The notes beneath the pieces are model-generated. The model did no database searches. It saw nothing but the letters and a program-made list of their open reading frames with translations, and was not told the origin of the DNA. A stretch of DNA of 64,000 bases from Saussurea involucrata (taxonomy: Eukaryota; Streptophyta; Magnoliopsida; Asterales; Asteraceae): assembly GCA_033807775.1 (NCBI GenBank), contig CM066317.1, forward strand, positions 13,775,370 to 13,839,369, given 5' to 3'. Each line of letters begins with the position of its first letter. Position 1 is the first letter of the stretch. Positions 49,154 to 60,434 of this stretch are shown one piece after another. A program made the position numbers and the translations under genes.

Positions 49154-52100
49154 TCATCTCTTGCGTTTCAAGCTCTTGAGATTCTTCAAGATATAGCTGA
49201 TAACTTCCTTCAACGTAGCTTTTCGGTTATCCTTGAAGTTCCATAGCTCGTTAATGATATATCTGCCGCTGGGGTTATATTCATTCATCTCCTTGAAAGC
49301 AGCAACCACTGCATCAAAGATGCTATTCCCCCATTCTGCTTTCAGATTCTTCAGCAGTTCATCGTCTTCATCGATAACCTCCTGCATCATGCACAATTGC
49401 ACATGAGCCATTTTATTCTTAAAACGGGAATAGGGATCAACAATAACAGACCAAACCAACCCAGTAAATCCCACTCGGAAGTGGGTCTAGGGGGTGAGAT
49501 GCACGCAGACATAGCTCCACCCCGAAAGAGTAGAGTGGCTGCCTATGGGGTCAACAATAACAGTATGCTTTATCCCCAGAAATTGAACAATATTTATAAC
49601 CCTCATCGATTACACTTGTAACATGTGTTGCTCAAAATAAGCATCATAGAAAGCAAAATAACACGTGGGCGTCGTCAAGGAACGTATAAAAGTTTCCACC
49701 ATTACAGAACCATGAAGCAATGTCATGAGACACCGTGGTGCTCTCATATTGGTCCGCTCTTGCTCATGGACTAGTTGGGCTAAAGGCGCCAAATACCACG
49801 GTTAAGGGGACGCTTACCAAGTCAATTACCTTACCTGATGAATATGATAAGGACCAAGAATCTTACCCGGTAAGAACAAAGGCAAGGACCGAGAGTCTTA
49901 CCCGGTAAGACAGTGCAACAACTCTTACCACGGTCAGTGCTTACCGGGTAAATTGTTGCATACAATGCCATTTTGGTCGACTAAAATCTTACCCGGTAAG
50001 TAAGTGATAATGTTGAATTTTACCGGTAAGTACGTGATTAGGTGAACCCTAAAAGGAGCCTAGATGTCTGTCAGCCTAGACCGACAGCTTTCATATAAAA
50101 CCTAAGTCAGAAACATAATTTCAAGAACCATACCTTATGGGCACCATCTACTGCAACAACTTTCATTGGATGCCACTTGGAGTTTTTGAGTTTGTCTTGC
50201 CACAGCGAACACAACTCAGTGGCCTTGATCTGAGCTTCTTCGGGTTCATACCTCTCCTTGCATGCATCATAGAAAGCTTTTGTATCGAGTTCTCCCATCC
50301 TCTTCACTCCAATATTAGTTCGCCCACTCAACATATCTTGCAGACCCTGAAAAAAAAGGAAACAATTTGTTAACATACTGCACCTTCATCAAGTCTTAAT
50401 GCATGGTTAGAAAACCAAGCATTAATACCAAAAGGTCATTGGGCGATCCGTATCCGTGTTAGCGGTAGGTCTCAACTCCTTGGAGGTCAAGGGTTCCGAC
50501 CTCACCAAATGTGAGGTGTGTGTGAGTTTTTGCCGTATATAAATATTAGAGTGAATTACGTTTTTCTTCGCTATGGTTTGTTAAAAATTTGCAGATTTCG
50601 TCTCTGTAGTTTCAAAATTTTCGGTTTTCATCCCTATGCTTTGCAATTCATTTATAATTTCGTCCTTTAAGGCCAAAACACTACTTTTAAGTATGAAGTA
50701 CGAAAATAGAAATGAATTGTAAACCATAGGGATGAAACTAGCAATAGAATTTAAATCATAAAGACAAAAATGGTAACGACTTATAAAAAATAACGATGAA
50801 AATCGCAATTTCAAAGCCATAAGGATGAAAATATAAATTTTCAACAAACCACAGGGACTAATAACGTAATTTACTCTAAATATTATATGTACTTAAATAA
50901 CCAAACATCAATGAAATTTAGTGGCAATACTTTAATCAACTCTTTCCGAGCTTCTTGCAACTCATCGTTACTTTGGCGCTCCTTAACCATAAGAGTTTGA
51001 TTCAAGTTTTCTACGTCTTCCATCTCCTCCATTTTTGTTTGCAGCTCCTTATCCATCTCTTTTATCTTTTCTTTAACTGCAGCATCATCTTGGTTTCCCA
51101 GATGCTTCATCACTTGCAGTTTCCCTTTCAATTCTTCGATTTCCATTTCCAGTTTCTGCTTAGCATCTAGCTGCCTCTCTAAATCGAGGATTTTCTTAAG
51201 AGCCTCTTCCTTCTCTCTCTGTGGTTCAGAATCCAGTCAGAAATTCCAAGATTTTATTGTAAAGAAGAGGGTATAAAAGACAGGTAAGGGTTGGGTTCTG
51301 GTGAGAAGTTGAGGTTAACGTGAAGCGTGAGAAGTGGTTATCAGCCGTTGGATGAAAAATGGATGGACATTAGGATGAAATGCACCGGATAAGATGCACT
51401 GAGATGCACCGGATCAATTCCCTTCTAAGCCGCAATTCATGGGAGGGTATTTGATTAAAAGTAATCAACGGTTCAGATCCACTTCTCAAACTTCTCACGG
51501 TAACCTCAACTTCTCACACGATCCTTCGTCCAGATAAGAATACATAAAAACAGAGTTTGGCTGGCTTACCTTTTGCTCTTCAACCAGCCGTGAAACACTC
51601 TCATCAGCTTTTTTCTGCTCTATGGAAGCCATATGTAGGGAGTTGTTTTGAACATCATTCTGGATTTACAAAGAGATGGGAATCAAATAATATGATATTA
51701 AAAATAAAATTAAAAACTAGTTTCAATTGAAGGGCATGAAACCCCTGCCACCTAATAATATTTCCCACTGCAAATCTCAGTAATAGCAAAGTGTCTCCAA
51801 ACATTGACACACGCTATCCCCCCCCCCCCCCTTTGCCAATCCCACTGAGAATCATTGTCTACAGCAGGAGCTAAAGGGTGGATTTTACATTTTGTGATTC
51901 CGGAGAAAGAATTACAGAAAAATTGGTGCATCAACATGGTATGTTATTATCTAGAGTAAATTAAGTTTTTCGTCCCTATGGTTTGGTTGCAACCAAGGGC
52001 GGATTTCGTCCCTGTGGTTTTGAAATTTCGATTTTCGTCCCTATGGTTTGCAATTCATTTCCATTTTCGTCCCTGAGGTTAATGACTACTTGCAAGTATG

Positions 52101-55077
52101 AGGGACTAAAATATAAATAAATTGCAAACCATAGGGACGAAGAAAGCAAACAAGTTTACATCATAAGAACGAAAATAATAATGATTAATTAATCAGAGGA
52201 AAGAAAATTGTAACTTCAAAATCATAGGGATGAAAATAGAAATTTTTATCAAACCACAGGGACAAAAAATGTAGTTTACTCTTTTATCTAATAGATAATT
52301 TTTTTAAGAAAAAAGAACAAACTGAAAAGTAATTAAGAAAATAGCCATTGATCTCATGCAGCCAACTTCATTAACAAATGTCATGCATGCCTTGTCATTG
52401 GCCACATCAGCATATATATATAAATCCACATCACTGGCCACATCAGCAAATAGATACTAGTTGTAACCCTATTCGCCATGTCAACATGGTAATCGGCTAA
52501 TGCTTAAACCGGTTATTGTGGTACTTAAACGCTTGAGATATTATATCTCTGGTAGCAAAATGAAGGTTATGAAAGTATGTTACATAAAATAGAAATTAAC
52601 AAAGTAGGTTACATCATGTAATTTGCCCTATAATTAATCAAGCACCTAAATTGGTGTGATCAAATGACTCTAAAGTTAGATTCTGAATTCAAAGAAGAGG
52701 CATAATTCACAGAATACGATAGGATTGGGGATAATAATCATAATATGATATGTGCATGCCAAGTTGAGAAAACAATCACCTTTCTTTTATCATCGTCTAA
52801 CTTTTGTTTCTCGCGTTCTGTTAAGGCTTCCCTCTTATTAAGTTCTTTGCTCCACATATCAAGTTTCTTCCTCCGCTTCTCCAAATCGTGATTCAAAATT
52901 TCTTGTTCATCTAATACCCTTTTAACATGCTCCCGTGCAAGGCGCTGCATCTTTCTTGTCTCTGAATAAGAACAATATTTACGTGTTTGAATTCAAAGTT
53001 CTACATGGATTTCCCCACAAAATATATATTATTCTTTTAAAAGAACAGACGTGCATCTGTAAGGATAAATAACGAAAAAAATGCTTGGGAGAAACAACTC
53101 CATGAGCTTATGGCATGCAGCACAAACAACCAATGCTGCCTCCATATATAATGGATAGCAAGTTTGGATCAGGGAAGGGTGCAGACATGTGGAAGCATAA
53201 GGTGACCTAGGGGCGTAAACAAGTCAAGCTTTTAACGAGCTACTCGAGCTCGAACTCGTTTATCTCGAGCTCGAGCCTAATAGTTGTCGAGCTTAACTTC
53301 ACGAGTCAAGCTCCATAACACCAATGTTCGACTCGTTCAAAAGCTTGATTAAGCTTTACGAGTGGAGCCGAGCCATTCGAGCATACACCTTTCCGAAAAA
53401 ACATATTTATATGTTTACAAACTATATAATCAAAATATAAAAATTATCGAGCTCGAGTACATAAACGAGTTAATCGATCTCGAACAAGAATCAATCTCGA
53501 ATCCGAGCTCATTAAATAGCATTGAGCTCGAGCTCAAACATTTAAAAAATATTCGAGCTCGAGCTCGAGCCCGACTTTGAAAAATTAATCGAGCTTGAAT
53601 AACCTGCTACCCAACTCGGCTCGTTTACACCCCTAAGGTGGCCCATGCCACCGCTTCATGGTTCCTTCGTAGTGGGAAAAAATTATGTTTCTGAAGCGTG
53701 TGTCACCGTGATGTTATGTTGTGTGCCCCTGTATTTCTTAAAACTAAACTTATGACACAAGTTTGTGATGACTGAGCTGGTCCAAGTCTCCGGGTTAAAG
53801 CATCTTTGCCTGAAAAGGTGTTGGTTCAAGTCTCACTTTTAGCAATTTTCCCCTTTTAAAGCTTTCAATTTTGGGTATCTATTTTCAATTTTGGGTTTCT
53901 ATAGTTTTTGTAAAAAAATTGGAGGAAAGCCGAGGTGAGAGGGGTCAAAACCATGATCTTTCCTTGCAAATGCAGTCAACCAACCAACCAATATATTACG
54001 ATCTTGTGAAAATTTTCTATGGCTTTCACTTTTATGGTCCAATGGTGCCACCGCTTGAAAACTTTTCTGGACCCGCCTTTGGATCAGGGAGTGGCAAGGC
54101 AAGTTTGGAAAAAGGCATACTGGAAAGAAGAGGAAGCCAGAATCAAGAAGCAAGCAAGAGGGAGTAAGTGTACCTTCGTAGAAAGCTTGATGAAGGCTGT
54201 CTTTTTCCTCAAGCATCCTACTCAAAGACATGTTTTTCTGATTGTACTTGATCTGCAAATCATCAAGATTTTCATTCCTCATGTCAATCTCAGTAGCCAA
54301 TTCAACCACTGCTTTGTTTCTAGTTACTACAGCTTCCTGAACAATATCAGAAAACTTTTTCAGCTCTCTTTTCGTGCGAAGAAAATCTCCTATTGGCCCT
54401 TGTGATTCAAAGTCACTCGAACGAGCTAACCAAGCATAAATACTCGAACTTGAAGGATTTTCGGCAGCAATCCATTCTTTCTTACTGTGATGATCAGCTT
54501 CAAATGCTTTCTCAAACTCCATGGCATTCTTAAACCCAATCCAATCATTGTTAAACCTCACCAAAGCTTGTGCTTTCTGGTTTTGATCATCCCATAAGAT
54601 CTCAACCACTTCAGGCTTGTATTTTGAAAATCTCTTCATCCAATATTCCGTGCTCTCCACGTCTTTCCCAGTTTCGGGCTCTTTGACTATGTTGACCACA
54701 ATCGCAGTCCACGGCCAGCAAAACACATTATTTTCTTCGGAGCTTGGAGCGGCAGGTGGTGGTGGAGCCGCCACTTTTGGCGGTTGTTCAGCCTCATCTG
54801 CCAGTTCTTTTTCCAAGTACATAGCTAAGGCAAGATGGTTAGCCTTTTGTTTTGCACTTCGATTGGAAGAACCTTTGCCCACTCCCGAAGCATGTTGTAG
54901 TAGATCTTTATATTTGAAGTTCTGTTTCTTCTTCCCGGCACAGAAAGGACACCGAAGGATGCCATTGGGAAATTTGACTTTATATGTTCCATTCCTCAGT
55001 TGCTCGTATGGTTTATCTTTGTACTCAGCAATCTCTGACTCACTGAAATCAGACTCTTCACCAGAGCTGTATTCCAT
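49154..55077 (-). CDS. FDM1: FDM (factor of DNA methylation) protein, XS and XH domains, 6 coding exons
   Basis: Plant-specific component of RNA-directed DNA methylation; FDM proteins bind dsRNA and act with IDN2 downstream of siRNA production (known of the family). Minus-strand coding exons: 54174-55077, 52780-52961, 51570-51659, 50931-51218, 50134-50346 and 49154-49381, all GT/AG with matching phase, about 634 aa. The ATG (55077) follows directly on an acceptor CTTTGTTTCCAG. Domains: zf-XS near residues 43-75 (CPFCAGKKKQNFKYKDLLQH), XS near 118-225 (WPWTAIVVNIV, YKPEVVEILWDDQN, GFKNAMEFEKAF), a long coiled coil about 235-490 (ETRKMQRLAREHVKRVLDEQ, MEIEELKGKLQVMKHLG), and the XH domain to the end (RMGELDTKAFYDACKERY, ATELCSLWQDKLKNSKWHP, WGNSIFDAVVAAFKEMNEYN). 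Complete and open. FDM1 versus FDM2-5 cannot be settled by eye. Confidence 0.95.
49450..49550. repeat. Short SINE-like insertion with 13-bp duplication in FDM intron
   Basis: The 101-bp insert contains GGGGTGAGATGCACGCAGAC and GAGTAGAGTGGCTGCC, motifs common in plant SINE-like repeats. The flanks TCAACAATAACAG at 49437-49449 and 49551-49563 are identical, so insertion is certain even though the class is less so. Confidence 0.75.
49806..50049. mobile_element. Harbinger-type MITE with CCGGTAAG repeats in FDM intron
   Basis: Begins GGGGACGCTTACCAAGTC and ends GATTAGGTGAACCC, with TAA on both sides (49803-49805, 50050-50052). TTACCCGGTAAG occurs four times and its half-sites more often. The best-preserved of the short copies. 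Confidence 0.75.
50437..50900 (+). repeat. tRNA-derived SINE, family A, copy 4, split by a MULE MITE
   Basis: GTTAGCGGTAGGTCTC (A-box region), GGTCAAGGGTTCCGACCTCACC (B-box region), GTGTGTGAGTTTTTGCCGTATATAAATATTA to 50548, interrupted by the MULE MITE at 50549-50876, then the tail from the second copy of the 9-bp duplication. It lies in an FDM intron. Confidence 0.7.
50549..50876. mobile_element. MULE MITE, family D, in FDM intron
   Basis: Ends GAGTGAATTACGTTTTTCTT and AATAACGTAATTTACTC, perfect 9-bp duplication TAAATATTA (50540-50548 and 50877-50885). It is 328 bp and almost wholly inverted repeat; interior repeats TTTCGTC-type and GATGAAA-type words. Confidence 0.92.
51299..51522. mobile_element. 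Inverted-repeat element in FDM intron
   Basis: GTGAGAAGTTGAGGTTAACG at the left and GTAACCTCAACTTCTCAC at the right. The interior has three GATGCACCGGAT/GATGCACTG units and an arm pair GAGAAGTGG / CCACTTCTC. The end motif (GGGTTCTGGTGAGAAG) resembles the hairpin elements at 13307 and 43426, but here there is no (TA)n tract. Confidence 0.6.
51816..51832. repeat. Poly-C run in FDM intron
   Basis: About 16 consecutive C residues at the position between ACGCTATC and TTTGCC. The length may be a sequencing approximation. Confidence 0.8.
51954..52281. mobile_element. MULE MITE, family D, in FDM intron
   Basis: Ends GAGTAAATTAAGTTTTTCGT and AAAAATGTAGTTTACTC; 9-bp flanks TATTATCTA (51945-51953) and TTTTATCTA (52282-52290), one mismatch. 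Same length (328 bp) and internal layout as 50549-50876. ATTTTCGTCCCT words and complements repeat. Confidence 0.88.
53207..53634. mobile_element. Non-autonomous hAT element, family E copy 2, in FDM intron
   Basis: CTAGGGGCGTAAACAAGTCA at the left and GGCTCGTTTACACCCCT at the right, with AAGGTGAC/AAGGTGGC (53199-53206 and 53635-53642; 7 of 8 match). The interior GAGCTCGAGCTCGA repeats match 45451-45877. Confidence 0.8.
53765..53862 (+). repeat. Possible SINE remnant in FDM intron
   Basis: TGAGCTGGTCCAAG and, 45 nt on, TTGGTTCAAGTCTCAC have the spacing of A and B boxes and are followed by a T-rich end. No target duplication seen. Confidence 0.4.
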
Positions 55078-56185
55078 CTGGAAACAAAGATAGAACACAG
55101 TTTAATAGGATAACACTAAAAGATACTTCCTCCGTTCCAAAATAAGTGTCCACAACTCCACATTTCTATTTTAGCTTGTCCCAAAATAAATGTCCATTTT
55201 CCAAGTGGAGAAATTCATTACCCCCTCTATAGTTAAGAGTAAATTTGTTATTTACTTAATTAAAAAGTGTAACAATTACAAACATCAAAATTTGTGTCTT
55301 TTACATTGTGGACATTTATTTTGGGACGAAGAGTGTAGTTGAGACAATGAGGGAGCAGAGACGATGTAATGGGAAGAAAACAATTATAATTTGATTATAA
55401 GAACAGTCATGTTTCGACATCCTTAAAGCCAAGCATATACCAGGGTATCACACTGAATCCAGCTTAATTTATTCTTTTCTTAATGCATTTTGTTGCAGCC
55501 TGGTAATTTAGGGTTTCTTCTTTCGTTGCAAGAACATTTCCATTCGAAGTATTGCAAATTGGCAGTGATAATTATGCCCAAAAAAAATTCTGAAATCTAA
55601 CTTTTTTAATGGCTGTTTCAGCTATGCAATTGAGTTGTACTCCTAGGTTGACCCAGGAAAAAGAAAAAATAATCTTCTAATCCATTTTTCTGCACTTCCT
55701 ACTTTCAGATACTGTGTGCTATGAAATCACAATCAACTTATGCTTTTTCGGTTTTAAAATCTGGGATGTCTAACTGGATACTTCAAAACTGTAGGATTAA
55801 TTCAAGTTTTAAAGCCTGGTATGCAAAAAAATTATAACGAGTGCTACAAAATAGTCGAATAAAATAATCTGTGTAAATTTCCCCCCAAAAAAAGCATATC
55901 AATTTTACATTTCAAAGTACCAAGTTTGACATCAATAAGGTTAGTGTACTCCAATTCAACTTCATAGCTGAAATCAAACATTTAAAAGTTGAGATTTCAC
56001 AAATTTCTTTTGTATAATTACCACAGCCAATCTGCCGTACGTCCGATGGAAACATTCTAAACCCTAAATCACTAGGCCGCAACAAAATGCACGAAAAACA
56101 AAAACAATAAATTAAGCTGAATTCACTGTTTTATCAATCATCATCGAAAGACACATGATAATTCAGTTGTAAAAAAATACATTAC
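55078..56185 (-). other. FDM leader intron
   Basis: The acceptor lies immediately before the ATG and a good donor GCGAG|GTAATG at 56185-56186. The 1.1-kb intron contains the Stowaway element at 55126-55335 and otherwise nothing recognised. The leader exon upstream extends from 56186 to perhaps 56450 and includes ACAAACCCTAAG. Confidence 0.6.
55126..55335. mobile_element. Stowaway MITE in FDM leader intron
   Basis: CTTCCTCCGTTCCAAAATAAG at the left and TTTTGGGACGAAGAGTG at the right, between TA dinucleotides (55124-55125, 55336-55337). GTGTCCACA and TGTGGACA words continue the inverted repeat. Confidence 0.8.
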
Positions 56186-56459
56186 CTCGCCCCAAACGGG
56201 AAAACAAAATGTACGATTTGACGGCACTCGGTAACCGGGAACACCAGCTTCCGTCGACAACACAGCGGCCACTGGACGGAAACAAGCACCGTAGACCGAT
56301 CGGAGAAGACGAAAACAAACCCTAAGAGGTTCGTTTTGAATTACGAAAGAAATTGTCTTCAAATGTGAAATGTGTGTTTCTTCCACTGTTGGGCGTTCGT
56401 GAGCGGAAAGGGGAGAGAATTCAGAAGACTGTGTGTGACAAGTAGGACTGATTGTGAAT

Positions 56460-57908
56460 TTTTAGGCGGATGATAATCAAATTTTGGGCCGTTTAATTTA
56501 TTTGAGGCCCATTGATTAATTATCAATAGAGGCCCATGGGCCATAGTTTTTTTTTCTTTTTCATTTTATTGTTTTTTAACCAAAAAATATATATTCAGTT
56601 AAACCGTCAACCCGTATAAACTGTACAGCACCACAAAGTGTGGTTTAGAAATCTCCATATTCTTCATTTTCTCCAAAATGGAAAAGCTGGTGGAGATGTT
56701 CTTATATTTTAAATAGAGAAACATTTTTCACTTGTATGAGTAAGTTTAAGTTTATTTATTAATATGTGAATTCTTTTTTACATGTAAAACATTATAGAAG
56801 AAAAGTCATATACAATAAAAAAGAACAAAAAACTGACATATCTATCAAGAGAACATTACGGATGCTACTTTCTGTATTAATCGTGAGTTGGGACACGCGT
56901 GTCAAAAGTGATGGTCAATCATGGTTCTAAATAACTCGTTCTGTCGTTAAGACTTGGCTTCGTCGCCATGTTAACTCATGTGGCTCCACTTTAAAGTTTG
57001 ACTTATGTTGTAACGTGTTATGGCATGTTACTACGTGTTGTTTTGTAAGACATGTTTTTTTTTCTTAAACTTATAATTTTGGGGATAAATGATAATTATG
57101 TACGACACTCGGGACTTAAATAAACATTAAAAGAAAATATAAAAACTAAAAACCCTACTAAAATAAAACTTTACTCTCAATCACGTATGCGGAGAGTCGA
57201 ATTATAATTTTTTGAGGATTGAAGAAAGTAGTGAGTAGAAACTCAAATGATTTATTTTCGGTTTTCCACTCTTGATATCATTTTCTTATAAATTCGATAT
57301 ATTAGATATAAATGGTTCTCTTTTACTTTTTAGCTTTATCACTTTATATGAATTTAAGTTATTCTAGGGGATTATTCAAAACACTAACACGCAAGTGTGT
57401 GTATATATATATATATATGATATATATACAATGGCAGACCCAATATTTTTGCTAAGTGTAAGGGTAGATCAAATGCCTGCAAAGTCATCCAATGTGTTTG
57501 TAGCGAATTTAACCGTTTTGAAGGATTGTTAAAGTTTTTTGGTTGATTTCGAGAGATTTTTAGTTTTTGGTCAATTTTGAGGGACTTTTCGGTTATTTTG
57601 GTTGATTTTGAGAGACATTTTCGATTGAATTTGAGACTTTTACAGGTTTTTGGTTAATTTCGAGATACCTTTTCAATTTTTTGGTTGATATCCCTTATAT
57701 TTTCTAATATGTCGGAGCACCCGTCAAAGTTTAGCTGGTTCATATTTCATATCTAAAAAAATCCTACTTATGAAAGTAAGTTGAGCGGGTGCATGGGAGC
57801 CCAAGCCCTTGTACATATACATATACATATGTCTCATTACCACCTTAGGAGTTAGGACACATTTTACAAAAACGTCATGACTTCACCACCACAGTACATC
57901 TAACACAT
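56460..57908. other. Intergenic region, no gene seen
   Basis: AT-rich upstream flank of FDM. A hAT-MITE-like head at 56927-57050 (ATGGTTCTAAATAACTCG), a (TA)n run at about 57400-57425 and several tandem variants of TTTTGGTTGATTTCGAGAGA (57535-57690, roughly 50-bp period). No supported ORF. Confidence 0.55.
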
Positions 57909-57911
57909 TTA

Positions 57912-59077
57912 GGCATTGTTTGGCAAAAAAACTAGCTACAAGCTAGCTTATTTTTTAGGTACATGTTTGGACGACCATAAACAACTTTTTAAAACGCTAA
58001 TTAGAGTAACTTTTGAGTAGTTTTTGTGAATATTCCAATATTGATCTCATTAATACTAATTATTATTTATTAACTAATATTACAAATAAATAGTAGTTTT
58101 TTAAGTTTAATTATTATTAATGAAATAAATATTAGTTAATATTAACTGAAAATTATTAAATTAAACTTTAATTATACATTGATATTAATTTTAATTATTT
58201 AGAGTTATTATTAATCATATAAATTATTTTGGGAAATTAATTAAAATACCCCAACATTGAAAGTGACTTACCAAAGTACCCAAAAAAAAAAATTCTTACC
58301 GAAATGCCCTCTTTTTCCGCGATAGGATCCCGCGATCGCGGACAGGGACCAATTGTGAAAATTTTTGCAAGAAATATTTACACTTTCAGTCCCTGGCCCC
58401 CGCGATCGAGGCCCGCGATGGCTCAAACGCGGCCCGCGATGGCCCGCTATGGGGACTGAAAGTGTAAATAATCTTGCAAAATTTTACACTTTCAGTCCCT
58501 GCCCGCTATCGCGGGATCCTATCGCAGAAAAAGAGGGCATTTCGGTAAGAAGTAAATTTTTTGGGGTACTTTGGTAAGTCACTTTCAATGTTGGGGTATT
58601 TTAATTAATTTCCCAATTATTTTTATATATTTTATACTATTAATTAATATTTTTTAATTATCAATTACTATTATATTTTTAATTATTATTTTGATTATTT
58701 TTTTTGTATTATATGTAACGGTTATTTAAAATCATAATTTTTAATATATATTATTTTCTAAAACTTGTTTTAACAAATTTAAAATTTATTGTATATATGT
58801 AATAATAAATTTTTAATTATTTTAATTAACATTTTATATTATTTAATTTTTTTTATTACACTGGTGGTATTAATTAACATATTATATTGCTATAAATTTG
58901 TTTAAATTATATAATTAAATATTGTAATTGATAATTTCTTAAGATGTCATTTTTGGTCATTTTACATGCTTATAAACTAATTTTTGACAAACGTGACTTA
59001 TTCATCAGCTAGCTTATCAGCTATCGGCTAGCTTATAAATTATTTATTAGTTACCAACTAACTTGCCAAACATAGCC
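57912..59077. mobile_element. TIR element with TTA duplication, containing a foldback
   Basis: Begins GGCATTGTTTGGCAAAAAAAC and ends AACTTGCCAAACATAGCC, with TTA at 57909-57911 and 59078-59080. Subterminal ACTAGCTACAAGCTAGC and TCAGCTAGCTTATCAGC are also mirrored. PIF/Harbinger-type by target. The foldback at 58231-58614 is nested inside; the rest is AT-rich and noncoding. Confidence 0.7.
58231..58614. mobile_element. Foldback element with CpG-rich core, copy 2
   Basis: GGGAAATTAATTAAAATACC at the left and its exact complement at the right. The arm continues with ACATTGAAAGTGACTTACC. Inside are TTTCCGCGATAGGATCCCGC and CGCGATCGCGG with complementary copies. The centre repeats GCCCGCGATGG. 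It is related to 16562-16860. Confidence 0.78.
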
Positions 59078-59454
59078 TTATAAATTAGAAAATTGATTTG
59101 TACAAATTTTAAGAAGAATTTCACGAAACAATAACAAAAAGATATATTATAGTATTTTACTTTATTGTTTTGTATCATGTTAAATTTTAAAAAAATGCAA
59201 AACGTATAAATTTATCTTCATACTCGTAATATTTTTTTTACAAGGAAAACATCAAAGTTAGTATATATATATATATATATTCTCTAACGTTCCTCTATTA
59301 TTTTTATTAAAAACTTTAGTTTATTAGTAGTTTTTTATTCTTTGTGTTAACTATGCGTGTCTAAACCAATTAGTACATGTTTTGACTAATTTTTGAAGTC
59401 CTGAATAACAACAGAAGAAGATTCAATGATCTTGTTTTGTATCATTTTTTACGC

Positions 59455-60434
59455 CTATGTCGCTATTGGATCCACGAGCCATTCCGACCATCCCCTTACC
59501 AAGTTCTTTGATCTCTTCACAATCCATTCAAAAGTTTTTCGCTGAAATTCAAAAAATAAATCCGTCACATTCCCCCGTTCCGCCTTGAAAACCATCTTAT
59601 TTCTATGTCCCCATATGAAATACATGAACGCCCATTTCACTCCCGTCCATAATGAACTTCCTCTCTCAATCTCCTCGTTTGGATTATTTTCTTGAAGCAC
59701 ATCTTGGATAGATTCAACGCACTCCAAGTTTTTCTTCCACCATCTACCTATGAGCCTCCACATCCTCTTAATCTCCGGGCACGATACAAGTGCATGGTCT
59801 ATCGATTCCACCGCGTCGCCGCACCTCGAACATAGTAACGAGTTCAAATCGATACCCATTTTATCCAACGTTACTCTACATGGAATTCGACCCAACCTAA
59901 CCTCCACATAAAAATACATACCTTTTTAGGAACAATGGTTGACCACTTTGTTGCCGTCGTCTGCCCGCTATCGTTGATCTCAAGCTCTTCTAAAATTTCT
60001 CGCATCCTTTTCACATTGTATTCCTTTGATTCATCAAGGGACCACTCCACGCTATCCTTCCGCCCTCTTACCGGCGCCATCCCGACTAGCCTAGTTGTGA
60101 GTTCTTCAAGCTCTCCTATTTCTCTCCCTCTTGGTTGTCGCCGCCACTTCCATTTCCACCGCCACACGCCATCGACCCACTCTCCTCTATCTATGATTTT
60201 TGCGTCCTTTTCCTCTTCCAACCGAAAGAGTCTTGGAAACTCCACTTGCATGCTCTCGGTTCCGTTCCATCTTTCCTTCCATAGTTTGGTGTCCATCCCA
60301 TCACCTATCTTTTTGCCAAAAGACCTCGTGAAACCTGCCCCTTTGCTGTCCAAATCTGCTCCGAGATGAATAATGTTCGTCCACGTTGAACCTGCACCAT
60401 CAAAACCGAAAGCTTTACCCCGTAAGCCCCCCAT
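59455..60434 (-). pseudogene. LINE ORF2 C-terminal part with zf-RVT region
   Basis: Two overlapping frames. The first (60434-59871) contains KLWKERWNG, WSLDESKEYNVKRM and VPKKVCIFMWRL. It then shifts to VEVRLGRIPCRVTLDKMGI, CSRCGDAVESIDHALVSCPE and WGHRNKMVFK (59919-59455), the reverse-transcriptase-associated zinc-binding domain of plant LINEs. Separated from the RT by further frame changes. Confidence 0.82.
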
